Assembly: GCA_951230915.1 (NCBI GenBank)
Contig: OX579638.1
Coordinates: forward strand, 310,001-374,000
Origin: Antitrichia curtipendula
Lineage: Eukaryota; Streptophyta; Bryopsida; Hypnales; Leucodontaceae
Direction of reading: 5' to 3'
Length of the DNA: 64,000 bases
Notes under the pieces: generated by a model
Database searches by the model: none
Told to the model about the DNA's origin: nothing
Seen by the model: only the letters and a program-made list of their open reading frames with translations
Position numbers and translations under genes: made by a program
Part shown: piece by piece, positions 43,438 through 56,370 of the stretch
How positions within the stretch are numbered: position 1 is the first letter of the stretch
Layout: every line of letters begins with the position of its first letter

Positions 43438-46400
43438 TCAATATCCAGCTGCTGCTAAGAGATTGTCCTCTTCCGATAACTCTATGGCTCCGACTAAAGA
43501 CGGGATAGTAGGTAGAGGAGGCACATCCTCTGGAGTAGCTAAACCAGAAGCTTGTACAGTGGTGTTGACGAACACATCTGATGTGTCCACAAATTCTCGT
43601 CGAGCACGGGCTTCTTTATGTAGTACTACTTTCCAACCCTCTTTCTTTACATCATCAGCAAAAAAAACTTGGGTTGCCTGGCTTGAAAATATAAAAGGAT
43701 CCAGCATCCTGCTCATTTTGTGGCGGAAGTTTACTACAAGAAATCTAGCCTCATCTCTAATGTATGTCGGATTTCCTCGATTGTCTGTTTTCTTCACCCA
43801 TTCACACCGCATTAATATCACAGGGTTGCTGACAGGCCCATAATCTAGTTTCAATATATCTTTCACCACTCCAACATAGGAGTCACTAGAGACATCTCTA
43901 AGATCAGAGGCTGCAATTTGGAACACAGATGCAACACCACAATCATATGTCTGCAATTGGTTGGAGGCGTTGTCTTCCACTCTGAAATGGTTTCCAAAAG
44001 CTTTCATACGAGAATATCGAAGTGCCTTCTGTGATGGTTTCCTGGCTAATAACATCCTATCTCTGTCCTCAGGAGTCTGTGCACCGTTGTCATTGTTGCA
44101 AACAGCCGTTTGTATCCACACCTCAAGGGGTGCTGTGTGTGGATCTATCTGACATTCTTCCTTCCACTTCCTGCACGCGTATGAAAGAAGTTAAAGCCAA
44201 CACTATCAAAATTTGACATGTAGGAATTACTGCAACTCTTCAAGCATTTTGTTCAAGTTACCTTTGATTACCTCAGACATTTTGGTCGGCTGTGATAAAT
44301 TATGACTACCTCAGATATTGTGTACTCACAATAGTTGCACAAAAGAGTCGCAGTGTCCTTGTTGCGGTTTTAGTTGCACAGTACTTGCTTTCTAGTTCCA
44401 CTGTAGTTGCATTATAGTTGCATTATAGTTGCATTGTAGTTGCATTGTAGTTGCATGTTAGTTGTATTGTAGTTGCATTGTAGTTGCGTTCTAGTTGCAT
44501 TGTAGTTGCATGTTAGTTGTATTCTAGTTGCAATGTAATTGCGTTCTAGTTGCAGCATTGTAGTTGCATGTTAGTTGCATTCTACTTGCCTCTGTGCTAC
44601 TGAAAGCAGTTGCGGCAAACACTTACATAACTTTGTTCCACGTATTGGGTTGTATAAGATGATGATACTACTGCAACTTACTTGATGAGTGGCTCCAAAA
44701 CGGCAACGTTGTTCAACACATAATTGTGCGCTGTATCCCGTAGCGTAGTAGGCATCACGAACTGCCGACCTGCACCTTCTAGAACTTCTTCAGCATCGCC
44801 AAACTCTTCTTCTGCATCCCACACGCGTCTCTTGACCAAATCAAATCTTTGCAAATACTCTGTCACAAAGCCCAGACCTTCTTCCTTCACGTATCCTTCT
44901 GCCATGCAAGCCTCTGGTCTAGCCATGCTCCGAACATAATTCTTCAATGTTTTCATATACCTTTCAACTGGGTACATCCACCTTGTACTGACGGGCCCAC
45001 ACAAGTCAAGTTCTTGAACCAAGTGATATGGAAGGTGTGTCATCATGTCAAAAAAAGACGGTGGGAATTCCATCTCTAATAGTGCCATAGTCTCAGCCAC
45101 ATCTAATTGAAGGGACTCAAAATCTGCTGGATTATAAGCTTTTGTGCATATTCTCCTAAACACCTTGCACATCCGCATGATGGCCATACGTGGCCCAGGT
45201 TTCAATAAACCCCTCATAGCCAATGGCATCAATTGTTGCATTAACACGTGATAGTCATGCGATTTGAGGCTTCCAAATTTTTTAGCCTTCATATGCTTAC
45301 CAAATGCCGAGGAGTATCCTGAAGGAAGCTTCACAGACGCAATAATGTCTGCAAACTGCTCATACTCTTTCTCTGATAGCACATACCCTGCACTTGGTTT
45401 CAACATCTTATCAGCTCTGCGAGGGTTTGGTGTCAACCACAAATGCCTTCGTATACCTCTTCTTTGAAGATCTCGTCACACCTTCACAGTATCCTTTTTC
45501 CCGCTTATTGTTTTTAAGAAATTCTTTGCAAGATTCATCTCGCAATGCATGACGTCCAGCGTGTAGCGGATAAGAAGGCTCTGGACACATGAATAGTACT
45601 CTGCAGTTAGTTTTGGATTGACAGAAGACAAAGACAAACAGTGTGTAGACATATCTCCATCCCAGATGTTTTTCTAATCACTTTAAATCTTCCCAAAAAA
45701 ATGCTTTGCTACTTTGGTAGGATATCACATTTATTGAAAGTTGAATGCAGATGCTTCAATGGCGACTACAGACGCTCATGACAAACACTGTGCTACCACT
45801 GTTCAAAACCAATGCAGCACAATTTCTATGCGAATATTGCACGGCTGCTATGCGACTACAGCACAACTAATATGTGACTACAACACAACTGATATGTGAC
45901 TACAACACAACTGATATGTGACTATGACACAACTGATATGCAACTACGGCACAACTGATATGCAACTACGGCACAACTGATATGCAACTACGGCACAACT
46001 GATATGTGACTATGACACAACTGATATGCAACTACGGCACAACTGATATGCAACTACGGCACAACTGATATGCAACTACGGCACAACTGATATGCAACTA
46101 CGGCACAACTGATATGCAACTACGGCACAACTGATATGCAACTACGGAACAACTGATATGCAACTACGGCACAACTGATATGCAACTGCATTACAACTAA
46201 TATGCAACTATAGAACACTTGACATCCCACTATTCTACTGAACACTTTCACTTCGAGAACATAGGTTGCGAGTAACCCACGGTTGCCTTTTAGTCCTTTT
46301 ACTTCAAAGACTTCAGGATCTCACCTTCCAATAAGGCAATTTGAAAAGAATGCTAGTCCGCTTTACTCCATGCAATTTGGACGGATCCCCTGGAGCACCT

Positions 46401-48160
46401 TCTCTGTTCCCTGCTGCCTTCCATGACTTATACTGCTCCGCATATTCCAGTTGTTCCTCCACAGATACAACTTTGGGTTTTCCTCGTGTTTCCAATCGCC
46501 CATCAAAGTGATCTTTCATATGCTCCGAGCGATAAGGATGATCAGCAGGTAACCATCTACGAGTCCCTTGATAAATTTCTTTACATAGCTCCGTCAAATG
46601 CTCTGCTCCTAAGTCAACACCACACCATGCACACCCTGCATATCCTTGGTGTGCAAATCCTCCTACAGTGCCGTATCCAGGATAGTCATGTATTGTCCAC
46701 ATAAGAACTGCTCTAAGGTTGAAAGAACGAGCACCAACTTCTTGTACAACATCATATGCTGGCACTCCTTTCCACAATTCCAACAATTCATCCACCAAGG
46801 GCTCTAGATACACATCAAATACTTCCGCTGTTACAGATTGCTTTCCAAGAATCAACAAAGCTAACATCATGAAGAATTTTTTGGTGCACAACCAAGGGGG
46901 CAAATTATAATTTAGCAAGGTTACTGGCCAAGTAGACCAACTTGACTTGGTCTGCTTGAATGGATTCACTCCATCTGCGGCCAGAGCAAAATGGACATTT
47001 CGAGAGTCTTCATCAAAGCTTGGATCCACATTGTCGTGAAAGTGGCGCCATGCTTTTGAATCGCATGGATGTCGCACTAAATTGTCTCCCCCTGGACGAT
47101 TACTTCCATTCTCTGAATGCCGCAGTAACAATTTCGAGAGTTCTGGGCTACGAAACATGCGCTGCAATCTTGGGATGATAGGGAAGTGCCTCAACACTTT
47201 CACTGGGAACTTCTTCCTAATCTCATCCCTGTATCTTGGACCATTGCACTTTGGACAACGTGTAAGCTCTCTAAAATCGCCTCTGAAGAGTACACATCCT
47301 TTCTCACATGCATGGATGCTATTATAACCCAATCCTAATTTCCCTGTTAGTCTTTGAGCTGCGTAGTAATTCTTAGGCAACGTATTGCCTTGTGGCAGGA
47401 TGTATCCTTCCAAAAGAGTAAACAATTCATCAGCAAAGTTGTTACTCACCCCATGGACAGTACACACATTAATGATAAGAATGGTGGCTGCCAATTTAGT
47501 ACATTGAGCACCTTCATATAGTGGATGCAAAGCCTCTTCCAAGATGTGAGCATCAAAATTGATTTGACCTTGAAGCTCTGGCTGCTCACTGGTATCACCT
47601 ATGGGTTCTTCCTGTGGCAACGCATTTTCGACCTCCGCTTCAGCTCCTTCATTTTCAGCAGAATTTGCTGCACCCCCACTTGCTCTACAAATGCATTCGT
47701 TGTTTACGCGGTCTGCTACTGTAAAGGCCTCCACTACTGTGTCATGTAGTCGTTCTTCCATAGCCTCTGTGTCATGGACCTGTTCTTCCATGGTCTCTGA
47801 GTCTCTGAAGTCTTGGAACACATTGGAGAGCATGTTTCTAGTGTCCACTTCATTATCAATTTGTACTTCTTGACTTCCTGTTGAATTCCAGAAATCAGCC
47901 TCCCATTCTTCATCTGATGTCTCCCTACTCCCAGGTCCTCGCCACACCCTAAAATTTGAATTCCTCCCATATCGAAGTAGATGCTGCCCCACTTTGGAAA
48001 CACTGAACTTCCTGCCGCCCTTACATTTACAACACGGGCAATTCAATCTTTGCAAATTTAACAACGTAGCTCGGCGATATTCTCTCGCCCAGAGTCTATC
48101 ATCACGTAGTTTCTGTCGCCGCTCCTGTGCAACTAGTACGTGGTCATTTCTTGTATCCAT
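43438..48160 (-). CDS. CACTA transposase (Tnp2 / Transposase_21), three exons
   Basis: Model: exon 48160-46325 (ATG, MDTRNDH), 45598-44682, 44170-43438. Splice sites are GTGAGA..GCAGAG (phase 0) and GTAAGT..GTGCAG (phase 2). Exon 1 carries the plant N-terminal zinc cluster (CPCCKCKGG) and Tnp2 hallmarks: CPKCNGPRYRD, ADGVNPF, LTEL and LPYWK. Exon 2 opens RYTLDVMHCEMN, the family's conserved LDVMH motif, and contains DUF4218-like GPRMAIMRMCKVFRR and FFDMMTHLPYHL. Exon 3 is the DUF4216-like tail (KKTDNRGNPTYIRDE). An in-frame TGA at 45476-45478 falls after GKKDTVKV, where relatives have a basic residue. Both introns are long and filled with GTTGCA-type arrays. The gene probably supplied the cut-and-paste enzyme; this copy has at least one nonsense codon. 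Confidence 0.88.
44390..44600 (-). repeat. TAGTTGCAT array in transposase intron 2
   Basis: Roughly fifteen copies of TTG(T/C)AGTTGCAT-type units of 11-13 bp, wholly within the modelled intron 44171-44681. Confidence 0.85.
45476..45478 (-). other. In-frame TGA in the CACTA transposase
   Basis: KKDTVKV, then TGA, then RDLQRRGIRRHLW. Frame and homology continue across it. The position normally holds arginine or a related residue, so CGA to TGA is the simplest origin. Confidence 0.8.
45850..46210 (-). repeat. 22-bp array in transposase intron 1
   Basis: About fifteen units of GATATGCAACTACGGCACAACT or close variants, wholly within the modelled intron 45599-46324. Confidence 0.9.
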
Positions 48161-50856
48161 CCCCCTTGATAGACCTCCAATCTTGCGCAGTGACTACAGT
48201 TGCTTCAAGAATGCAGAAGTACCCTAGAGATGGAGTACTAAACTAACATAAGAAGACACCCAAGTAAGGTAGCCTTCTATTAGAAACCCTAAACCTTCTC
48301 AAATAGCCTTGAATCTTTAGAAGAACACAGAAAATCATGACACAAAATGAGAACGAAGCGCATAATGTTACTTCTTCTGCTGTGAAAGATATGAGTCGCT
48401 TTCGGAGGTTGCCTACAGCAACGCCTCGAGCGAACTTCTCTCCAAGAGGCGGCCTGCCCTTCTCCGACGGTGCTCTGGAGTCTTCAGGGGGAGAAGCGGT
48501 ATTTCCATGATGTTTCATTCATGCCCGTGGATGAAAGTTGGCTCATCACGCCAGTGAAAGATCCGGCGCTTTCTTCCTTCACTAACGTAGATGAAATGAA
48601 TCAAACCCTGCTTGAGCCCGTCTAAATTCAGTTAGCAAGGAACGAGCTCTCTCAAGTGCCGGCCTGCCAAGGTCAGACTCCCTTTTCTTGTTTCGCCGCT
48701 ACTGGAGCGATCATCCACTTGGGGATTTGGATGCTTGTGTTTCCTGGGAATTCGTCAGTTTTTTGTTAATTTCTTGTCAACTTCTGGAATTTCTTTGAGA
48801 ATTTGGCCGCTCCTACGACGAAGAATACAGATCAACCCAATGGTGGTGCAAACGGTTTAAACTGAAACCTAATCTCTCGTTGTCGTGAATTCTCGTTCGA
48901 TTCGAGGCTGTCCTTTGCCGGGATTCTCGGATAAGCAAGGGTTCGGGGCTTGCGGTGCAGGACAGACACCATTTTGAGGGGCGCAGAGGATTCATGGATC
49001 CGTGGATTTTAGAACTTCCAGTTCTGTTGTTGTCACTCAAGGCCTCACCTAAACCCTGGATTCTTAAAACACCGTTGTTTTCGTGCGAATTGTACCGCAG
49101 CTGTACTGCCCGAGTGCTCCTGGAGAAGATCATCAAAACCCTGAAACACCGTTGCAGGGTGCGGCTGCAGTACTCAACCTCGACTGTAGAAATCGGGGCT
49201 TAAGGTTGGTTGGTTGGGTCTCGCCATGTCGTCTCCCTCCCAGATCTACCTGTCCACTCGCTGAGTCTCCACTGTCAGGTAAGCCGAACTTCCACATTTC
49301 AATTCCTCACTGCAGCATGATATATTTTTTTGTACATTGAAGTTAAATTTGGAAGTTCTTTGGATATGTTGAAAGTTGTGGGCGTTGTGGGTTGAGGGTT
49401 TCTGCTGGAGTTGGAGGTTTACTCGATTGGAGGGGGAAGCTCAGATATTGGGGTTTAGGGTGTGCGATGTTGTGGTTTAGGTTTCTTGTTTTTCATGAGT
49501 TGCAATATCTGTTGCAGCTTTCTTGCTGCCTTTAGAAGAGTGTGTACGGGATTAGAGAATATTAGAGATTGATACTTTCACATTTGAGGGTTTAGGGGAC
49601 TCCGTTCCAGTCCAGTTTTCTGAATCTGAAGTCATTTGAAGTTGTTGAATAACTTGAGGTCAAGCGCTGCAGTTGTTCTTTCCTTCGTGCTTGGTGGCTT
49701 GTTTGTTCCGGGTTGAGCAGTGTGATGAATCGAGTAGACATAGATGCAAGGGAGCAGAAGGCCATTATTTTTTTGACTGAAGCTAAATATTAAGGCTCCA
49801 TACGTCGGCGGTGGTTGATGCAGGGAACTAATGAGTGTTTTTTTCTCTCAGAACCGTCAGGGCTGGGCAATTTGGAGGGGGTTCCAAAAAACAGGAGGAG
49901 ATTATTTTCAGTTAACGGGGAGCGGAAGATCTCAAGACAAGGATACATACGTGGAACTTTTGTGTGGACTGAATTGAACTTCTTCTCTCTAAAATTGGAA
50001 GCGGCAGACCTTGGAATTATTGGTGCTGAAGGCCGGGAAGGAGGTATGAAATCAGACAAGCAATTGGACAAACTTGAGGATATTACCAGTCATACATGAT
50101 TTTTTGTGTCTCTGCTGAAGTTGAATTTCGTTGTGTTCATTGGACGTTGCTGATGTTGAGGTTGGGGTTGGTGAGCCAAACTGGAATTTCTCTTCCTGCC
50201 TTTCAGTTTAGCAAATGCTCAGAACTAAGTCTGCCTGACATTGGGGCAAGCAAGTTCTGATCGGTTGTCATGCATCTTGTTGATTTCCGTTGTCTTAATG
50301 AGTTGGGTATATAGTATAGGGCAGGAGGCTTAGCCAATTTGCGATTTACGATTGCCTTGCCATGGGCAAGTGATCTAGTGCGCCACAACAACGGCTTGGG
50401 TTCTTGGTCTCTCTGTAATTATTGCCTTACGGTAACAGCGTCATGTGAATCATTTGCGAAGAGGATTGCTTAGCTCGTGGATTTTAGAACTTCCAGTTCT
50501 GGTATCAATCAAGGCCTCAAGGGATCCTTGGATTCTCAAATTCGAACTATCTGCCTTCATGTACAACAGCTGTCTTGAGGCTCCTGAAAAAGACTATTTG
50601 AATCCTAAAGTGCCGTTGCAAAGTGCGACTTGCACTGCTCAGCCTCGACTATAGAAATCGGGTCTTAGGGTCTTAGGGTTGGTTGGTGAGGCTGACGCTT
50701 TTGGTGTCTCGCCATGTCCTCTTGCTGCACCAGATTTACCTGTCCGCTCATTGAGTATCCACTGCCAGGTGAACCAAACTTTCAGAGCATAAGTCCTCCC
50801 TGTGGTAGATAATCCTTTCTCTGCAGCATAGTTAAATTTTGAAGCCCTTTGCATAC

Positions 50857-51056
50857 GTTGAGAGCTCGTGGATTCTCTTCGTGCTTGGAGGTTTACTCGA
50901 TTAGGCGTTGAGAGCTCGTGGATTCTCTTCGTGCTTGGAGGTTTACTCGATTAGGCGTTGAGAGCTCGTGGATTCTCTTCGTGCTTGGAGGTTTACTCGA
51001 TTAGGCGTTGAGAGCTCGTGGATTCTCTTCGTGCTTGGAGGTTTACTCGATTAGGC
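50857..51056 (+). repeat. Four perfect copies of a 50-bp tandem repeat
   Basis: GTTGAGAGCTCGTGG begins at 50857, 50907, 50957 and 51007. The units look identical, so the expansion is recent. Confidence 0.95.
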
Positions 51057-51744
51057 TTTAGCAATTCAGAGAGAAGCACGGACTGAATTGTTCGCAGACT
51101 GAATAACTTGAGGAGAGCGATTCTTGCATGATACTTTGAGTCTAGATTGAAGTCATTCCTTTCATTGGCTATGGATCCTATGGAGCTGCTTTGAGGGAGC
51201 TATTCTTTCTGTACTTAGGGTTCATCAATTTGGAGCTGAGAGCAGAAACAGCTGAAAGGTAGCTCAAGAACTCTCAGAGATTGATTCATGTATGATGGAC
51301 TGAGGTTAGAGTGAAGTTAGATGACGGAACTTGTTGCATATATCGGTCGTTGTTCATGTGAAGCTGTTTAGGGTGATTAAGTCTCCATAGTTAGGGTTTG
51401 GCAATTCGGTGGGTAGAGCAGACGTAGTTGCCACGGGAGGAGCATATTTAAAAAGTTTGACCTCACACGATGCTTTGCGTCTAGATTGAAGTCAATTTTT
51501 TGGAAGCTGAGATATTGGGCTTGTTCATGTGGCGACGTTGTGATTTAGGTTCCTTGCTTTCATGAGTTCCAATTTTCAGTAGAATTTTCAGCAGAATTCT
51601 TTGTCTGCAAGTGCCAGTATTTGCTGCAGGGTTCTTGTAAGGGATGGAGAATCTTAGAGATTGATACTTTCACAGTTCAATTTTCCCTGTCTACGTTCCA
51701 CTTAAGTTTTGCTGAGTCTGAAGTCACTTGAAGTTGTTCATGTA

Positions 51745-52110
51745 GTCGCAAGTCGCAAGTTGGTTGCATTGTAGTTGTAGTTGCAAGTTGGTTGCATTGC
51801 AGTGGCAAGTTGGTTGCATTGCAGTCGCAAGTAGGTTGCATTGTAGTCGCAAGTTGGTTGCATTGCATTCGCAAGTTGGTTGCATTGCAGTCGCAAGTTG
51901 GTTGCATTGCAGTCGCAAGTTGGTTGCATTGCAGTCGCAAGTTGGTTGCATTGCAGTCGCAAGTTGGTTGCATTGCAGTCGCAAGTTGGTTGCATTGTAG
52001 TTGTGACTTAGTTGCAAAATGGTTGACCCTGAGTTGTATATCACTAGTTGCAATGAAGTCGCAAATTAGTTGCAGTGTAGTTGCAGCTTACGTTAATTTC
52101 AGTCGCAAAG
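51745..52110 (+). repeat. 22-bp GTTGCA array upstream of the TnpA-like gene
   Basis: About twelve units of GCAAGTTGGTTGCATTGCAGTC end roughly 65 bp before the ATG at 52175, placing them in its promoter or leader. Frames through it encode only MQPTCDCNATNL-type repeats. Confidence 0.9.
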
Positions 52111-52174
52111 TCTGAGCAGTTGTTCAACACATAATTTCAACGTTCTAACTGTTCATTCCTTTCAATAGAGTGAA

Positions 52175-54898
52175 ATGGACAGAGGAGCTTCAATAGCGGG
52201 GCAGAAGAAGACGAAGGAACGGCAAACTACTGGTTTGCCATTGGCCACTCGTAAGAATGTAGAAGTTGTTAGCAAAGACACAGTACCTACCATTGTTCAT
52301 GGAAGTTCTGAAGATATCACTTCTGAGTATGAGCACTCCAAACCAAGTGATTGTGACAGCAGCAAAGAAGGTGAGTCAAACACATTTTATAGAAATGAGT
52401 TTGCTTTACAGAAAGTCAAACTTTCAATGACTATAGTATTTACTGTTTTATACATTTTGTGTCATTCTACTAATTTTGTTGTTTTTCTAGGGAATGAAGA
52501 GGACCTATTTGGAAAGGATACTGAAGAAGCATTGGGTAGCTGTCGAAAACGTCAAAGACGTCAGTCAGACAGCAGAGAGCGTTCAGCAAGGCGCAACAAA
52601 TCCCAGAAATCTGAGAAGACTTCAGCAGAGAGAAGCGGGAGTGCCCGCAAACCGAACGAAGTCCACGTGAACTCAAACGGTGAAATCAGTACCTCTTCTG
52701 CCGGGAAGAGTGCGTGGGATCAAGGCATGAGTGCGTATGCTCCCTTGGTACTTGATATGAGTGTCATCAACTGGAATGACCACAAACCTCAAACTTTGCA
52801 AAAACTCCGCACCATTTTGGACTGCGACTTTGAGTATTTGGAGCACCCCCTTAATAGTAAGGGTTTCCGCATTGCAGTGCAAAGATTTTTGAAGGCAGAA
52901 CGTCACCGGTTGAAGAAATTATTTGATTCAGGAGAAGATGCTGAATGCCCAGTGCATATTTTTCCTGAGCAATGGAAGCGGCTGAAGGCATACTGGGAGG
53001 GAGGTGCCTACGTGAAGAAGTCTGAGCAGATGTCCAATATGAGAAAACAAGTGCAGAATCCCTCTAAGCACGGTAGACGAGGAAAGGCAGGCGATCTCGT
53101 TGATGTGGTGAGCCTCTAATCGAAGAATTTTTGTAGTCTTGCATTTCAATCAATTTGTTACTGCTTTGTTCTATCTTTTCCAATCATTCTAACAACAGTG
53201 TGGCATTGTTGACGTTATATCAGTCAGGAAAAAGGGCAAGAAGTCCAGGACTCACAGAACCATCAGGATCATCGGTAAGTTTTGGTAATTTGTTATTGGT
53301 CGCTGAAGTTGCAATTTTAAGATGAAGAAGTCATAGGAGTCCTGGAGACGCATGGAAGTTGTACGTGTAGTTGTAGAGCCGTCTTTAGAAGCTCTTGCAA
53401 CTAGTATGCAACCGGTATGCAATTGGAATGCAATTAGTATGCAACTGAGATGTAACTAACATGCAACTGGTATGCAACTAATATGCAACTGACATGCAAC
53501 TGAATTGCAACTGAATTGCAACTAGTATGCAACTTAATTGCAACTAATATGCAACTGACATGCAACTAATAATCAACTGGTATGCAACTGAATTGCAACT
53601 AGTATGCAACTAGTATGCAACTAACATGCAACTGGTAGCCACGTTCACAACGTTGCGGCTCTTATATTATGTGTTTGCATTTGTCATGTCTAATCATTGT
53701 TCTTATGTGTGTCATAGGTGGTGACTTCAGGCTTGCAAGGAAAATTAAACGCCATGGAAAGCAGATTACTAGATATGGAGAAGTTTAGGGTTGAAGTCCT
53801 AGCTAGTACAGATCGCAATACGAAGGCTGTGGAAGGGTTGCAAGAGACACTGTTGAAGTTTCTGCAGAAAGGAAACACTGTTGAAGGCACCCACGAAGTA
53901 TTAACCAACCTTGTTGAAGACATCAAGGATTCCAGTGATCCATGGGAGTTCGATGGATCCCCTACTTTAGAGCCTGTTGTTGACCCGGTGTTGAAATCAA
54001 CTGCTCCTCCTGACCTGCAGGTTGAAGAACACGAGCGGGCATCTTCTGAAGACAACAACAAGAACAATAAAGAGAGGGATCCAAAGGAGACAGATGGAGA
54101 GCAAGAGCAACCTCTTGGAGATCCACAAAAAAAAGATAGTGGAGAATGCGGTGGGAACAATGACACCTTCACACTTCAACCCGAAGTTCAAGGCACAGCT
54201 AATGCCACAACTAAACATACAGAATTTTCTATGCAACTCCGGAGAGGGAAGGATCGAGAGGTGAGGGAAAATAACGTAATATGTGTTTTATACTTTTCCA
54301 AGTTCTTATAAGTTTTTACATGCCTCTAATATGGAGCATAACTGTGGTATACAGGTGCAGCAGCCATTTGCCAAGAAGGAGATCTTAAGGAGGACGAAGC
54401 AACCTATTCAAAATTGGAAGGTGAAACCTCCACCAAAATTCAAAGTGAGTAACCTACATGTCTAATCTCTTGCAAATGTCCTTGTTGACATTGTTTCCTT
54501 CACTCATCACAGAATTTGTTGAATAAATGTTATCCTTTACTCATGAATGTTTTGGTTTTATGTGATGGCAATTTGAGGTTGGACAACGAGTTTCACTTTT
54601 GAATCCATCAGCCCCAAAGCAAGTGGTGGCATCCGGAACAATTACTGCTATTGATGGTGGAGGTGGCCCACAGATGTATCATGGGTCCCAAATTCCAAAG
54701 GGATGGTACAGACTTGACATTGCACATGCACCAGGAGGGTTTGTTGACTTGATGCATCCAAATCCAGCTGGAGATGAATACAAGTTGAAAGATGTGGTGG
54801 GAAGTAGTACACTTTGGGATGAGCAATTTGTAGTCTTCATTGCCCGTGTTGCAGGCGAGATTCCTTCAGATTGCCAGGGGAAAGTTGGAAGCAAATGA
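52175..54898 (+). CDS. CACTA second protein (TnpA-like), six exons
   Basis: Model: 52175-52370, 52491-53107, 53224-53274, 53718-54260, 54355-54444, 54578-54898. All junctions are GT..AG and the total is 1818 bp (605 residues) without a stop. After a basic, serine-rich region, FPEQWKRLKAYWEGG and MRKQVQNPSKHGRRG recall the plant Ptta/En/Spm (Transposase_24) domain. SGKRARSPG links to a coiled-coil segment (ESRLLDMEKF). The last exon (VASGTITAIDGGGG, GWYRLDIAHA) resembles the TNP1/En/Spm tail domain (Transposase_23). In En/Spm the TnpA protein binds subterminal repeats, helps transposition and regulates the promoter. Intron 4 contains another TGCAACT array. Unlike the transposase gene this one has no nonsense codon. 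Confidence 0.8.
53405..53640 (+). repeat. TGCAACT array in TnpA-like intron
   Basis: About eighteen copies of a roughly 11-bp TATGCAACTGG-type unit, inside the modelled intron 53275-53717. Confidence 0.88.
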
Positions 54899-56370
54899 TC
54901 ACCAATTCTGTTTATCCTAATTGTGCAAGTAGTTTGTTCTTCCTATAGTAGTCGTAGTGGATGCAGCATAAGATGCAATGCTGCCGACTTTATGTTTCTT
55001 TCATCTATTTGTGTTGTTTTGTAGAAAATCAACATTGTTGATGCTTGTATAGGAGTAGTTAGAGTTGCAAGCCATAGCCAGACAGTTGCACATGAGTTGC
55101 GTAGACCAGTTGTATATGATCTGCAGCACACTATGTTTTATAGTTCATACAGCAAATCTGTTAGTTGTATTCAAGTCGATTATAAGTTGCATGTAAGTTG
55201 CAAACCAGTTGCAAAGAAGTTGCTCATCAGTTGCAAACTAGTTGTATGCGTGTCGGCTATAAATTGCATATAAGTTGGAAACTAGTTAGAAAGAAGTTGG
55301 TGATTAGTTGCATATGAGTTGCAAATCAGTTGTATGCAGGTGGTTGTGAGTTGCATATTAGTTGCACAACAGTTGCATAGAAGTTGATCCTAAGTTGCAT
55401 ATTAGTTGCAAAATAGTTGCACAGTAGTTGCACAGTAGTTGCATACCAGTTGCATAGAAGTTGATCCTAAGTTGCATATTAGTTGCAAAATAGTTGCATA
55501 GAAGTTGGCCATAAGTTGCACAGTAGTTGCACAACAGTTGCATAGAAGTTGATCCTAAGTTGCATATTAGTTGCAAAATAGTTGCATAGAAGTTGGCCAT
55601 AAGTTGCACAGTAGTTGCACAACAGTTGCATAGAAGTTGATCCTAAGTTGCATATTAGTTGCAAAATAGTTGCATAGAAGTTGGCCATAAGTTGCACAGT
55701 AGTTGCACAACAGTTGCATAGAAGTTGATCCTAAGTTGCATATTAGTTGCAAAATAGTTGCATAGAAGTTGATCATAAGTTGCGTATTAGTTGAAAAATA
55801 GTTGCACAGAAGTTGATCATAAGTTGCACAGTAGTTGCACAGTAGTTGCACAACAGTTGCATATCAGTTGAACATAAGTTGCACAGTAGTTGCACAACAG
55901 TTGCATATAAGTTGCAAATTAGCATTCTGTGACCAACGATGCGGCGTGAAATGAAGGTCGATCCTAGATTTTTGAAATCTACAACTTCCCTAGATATCTG
56001 AAATCTATAAATTTCCTATATTCTGTAAATCACATGGTCTGAAATCTAAACTTGTCATAGATTTTTGAAATCTACGAATGTTGTAGATCTCTATAATCTA
56101 TATTAGTTGTAGATGTCACTTTGTATATGAAGTTGAACATATTCCTCAATATCCCGCGCAAATAATACCACGTAGGAAACCACGTAGGAAGAATTCATCG
56201 ATCATCGTCCTCTGGCAATCCAAAAATGTGACGATTTATGCAACTACGATGCAACTGAAAAAGTGTCCGGTTGAACTACGGGCTCATCCGTCCCTCTATC
56301 ACTATCACCCAATTGCATCGCAGTTGCATAAACCCATTCCCGACTAAAAACGCAGTTGCACTGTAGTTGG
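54899..56370 (-). repeat. Right subterminal arrays with AGTTGCA
   Basis: From about 55,160 to 55,920 AGTTGCA words occur every 10-20 bases, in inverted orientation to the left-end arrays. Three 88-bp higher-order units start with TAGAAGTTGATCC at about 55,455, 55,543, 55,631 (and again at 55,719). A block at 55,970-56,110 repeats TAGATTTTTGAAATCTAC. More TGCAACT words precede the right end. Confidence 0.85.

Larger units (their letters stand above)
48161..52174. promoter_or_regulatory. Central divergent region of the CACTA element
   Basis: This 4-kb gap lies between the two divergently transcribed genes and has no convincing ORF. Sequence at 48,990-49,290 is repeated in diverged form at 50,460-50,780: shared GTGGATTTTAGAACTTCCAG, then CTCGCCATGTC and TACCTGTCC. 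A four-copy 50-bp repeat (50,857-51,056) and a GTTGCA array (51,745-52,110) follow. It must hold both promoters; no TATA box was chosen with confidence. Confidence 0.6.

Noticed and set aside
1512..45478. Reassigned stop codons (alternative nuclear code)
   Set aside because: All three stops occur in-frame in different genes and the same triplets also end genes cleanly (TAA 972, TAG 13185, TGA 54898), so decay or local readthrough fits better.
51677..52115. Cysteine-rich repeat proteins (MQPTCDCNATNL) and similar frames at 55,358-55,851
   Set aside because: Translations of the GTTGCA arrays on both strands; no flanking coding sequence.
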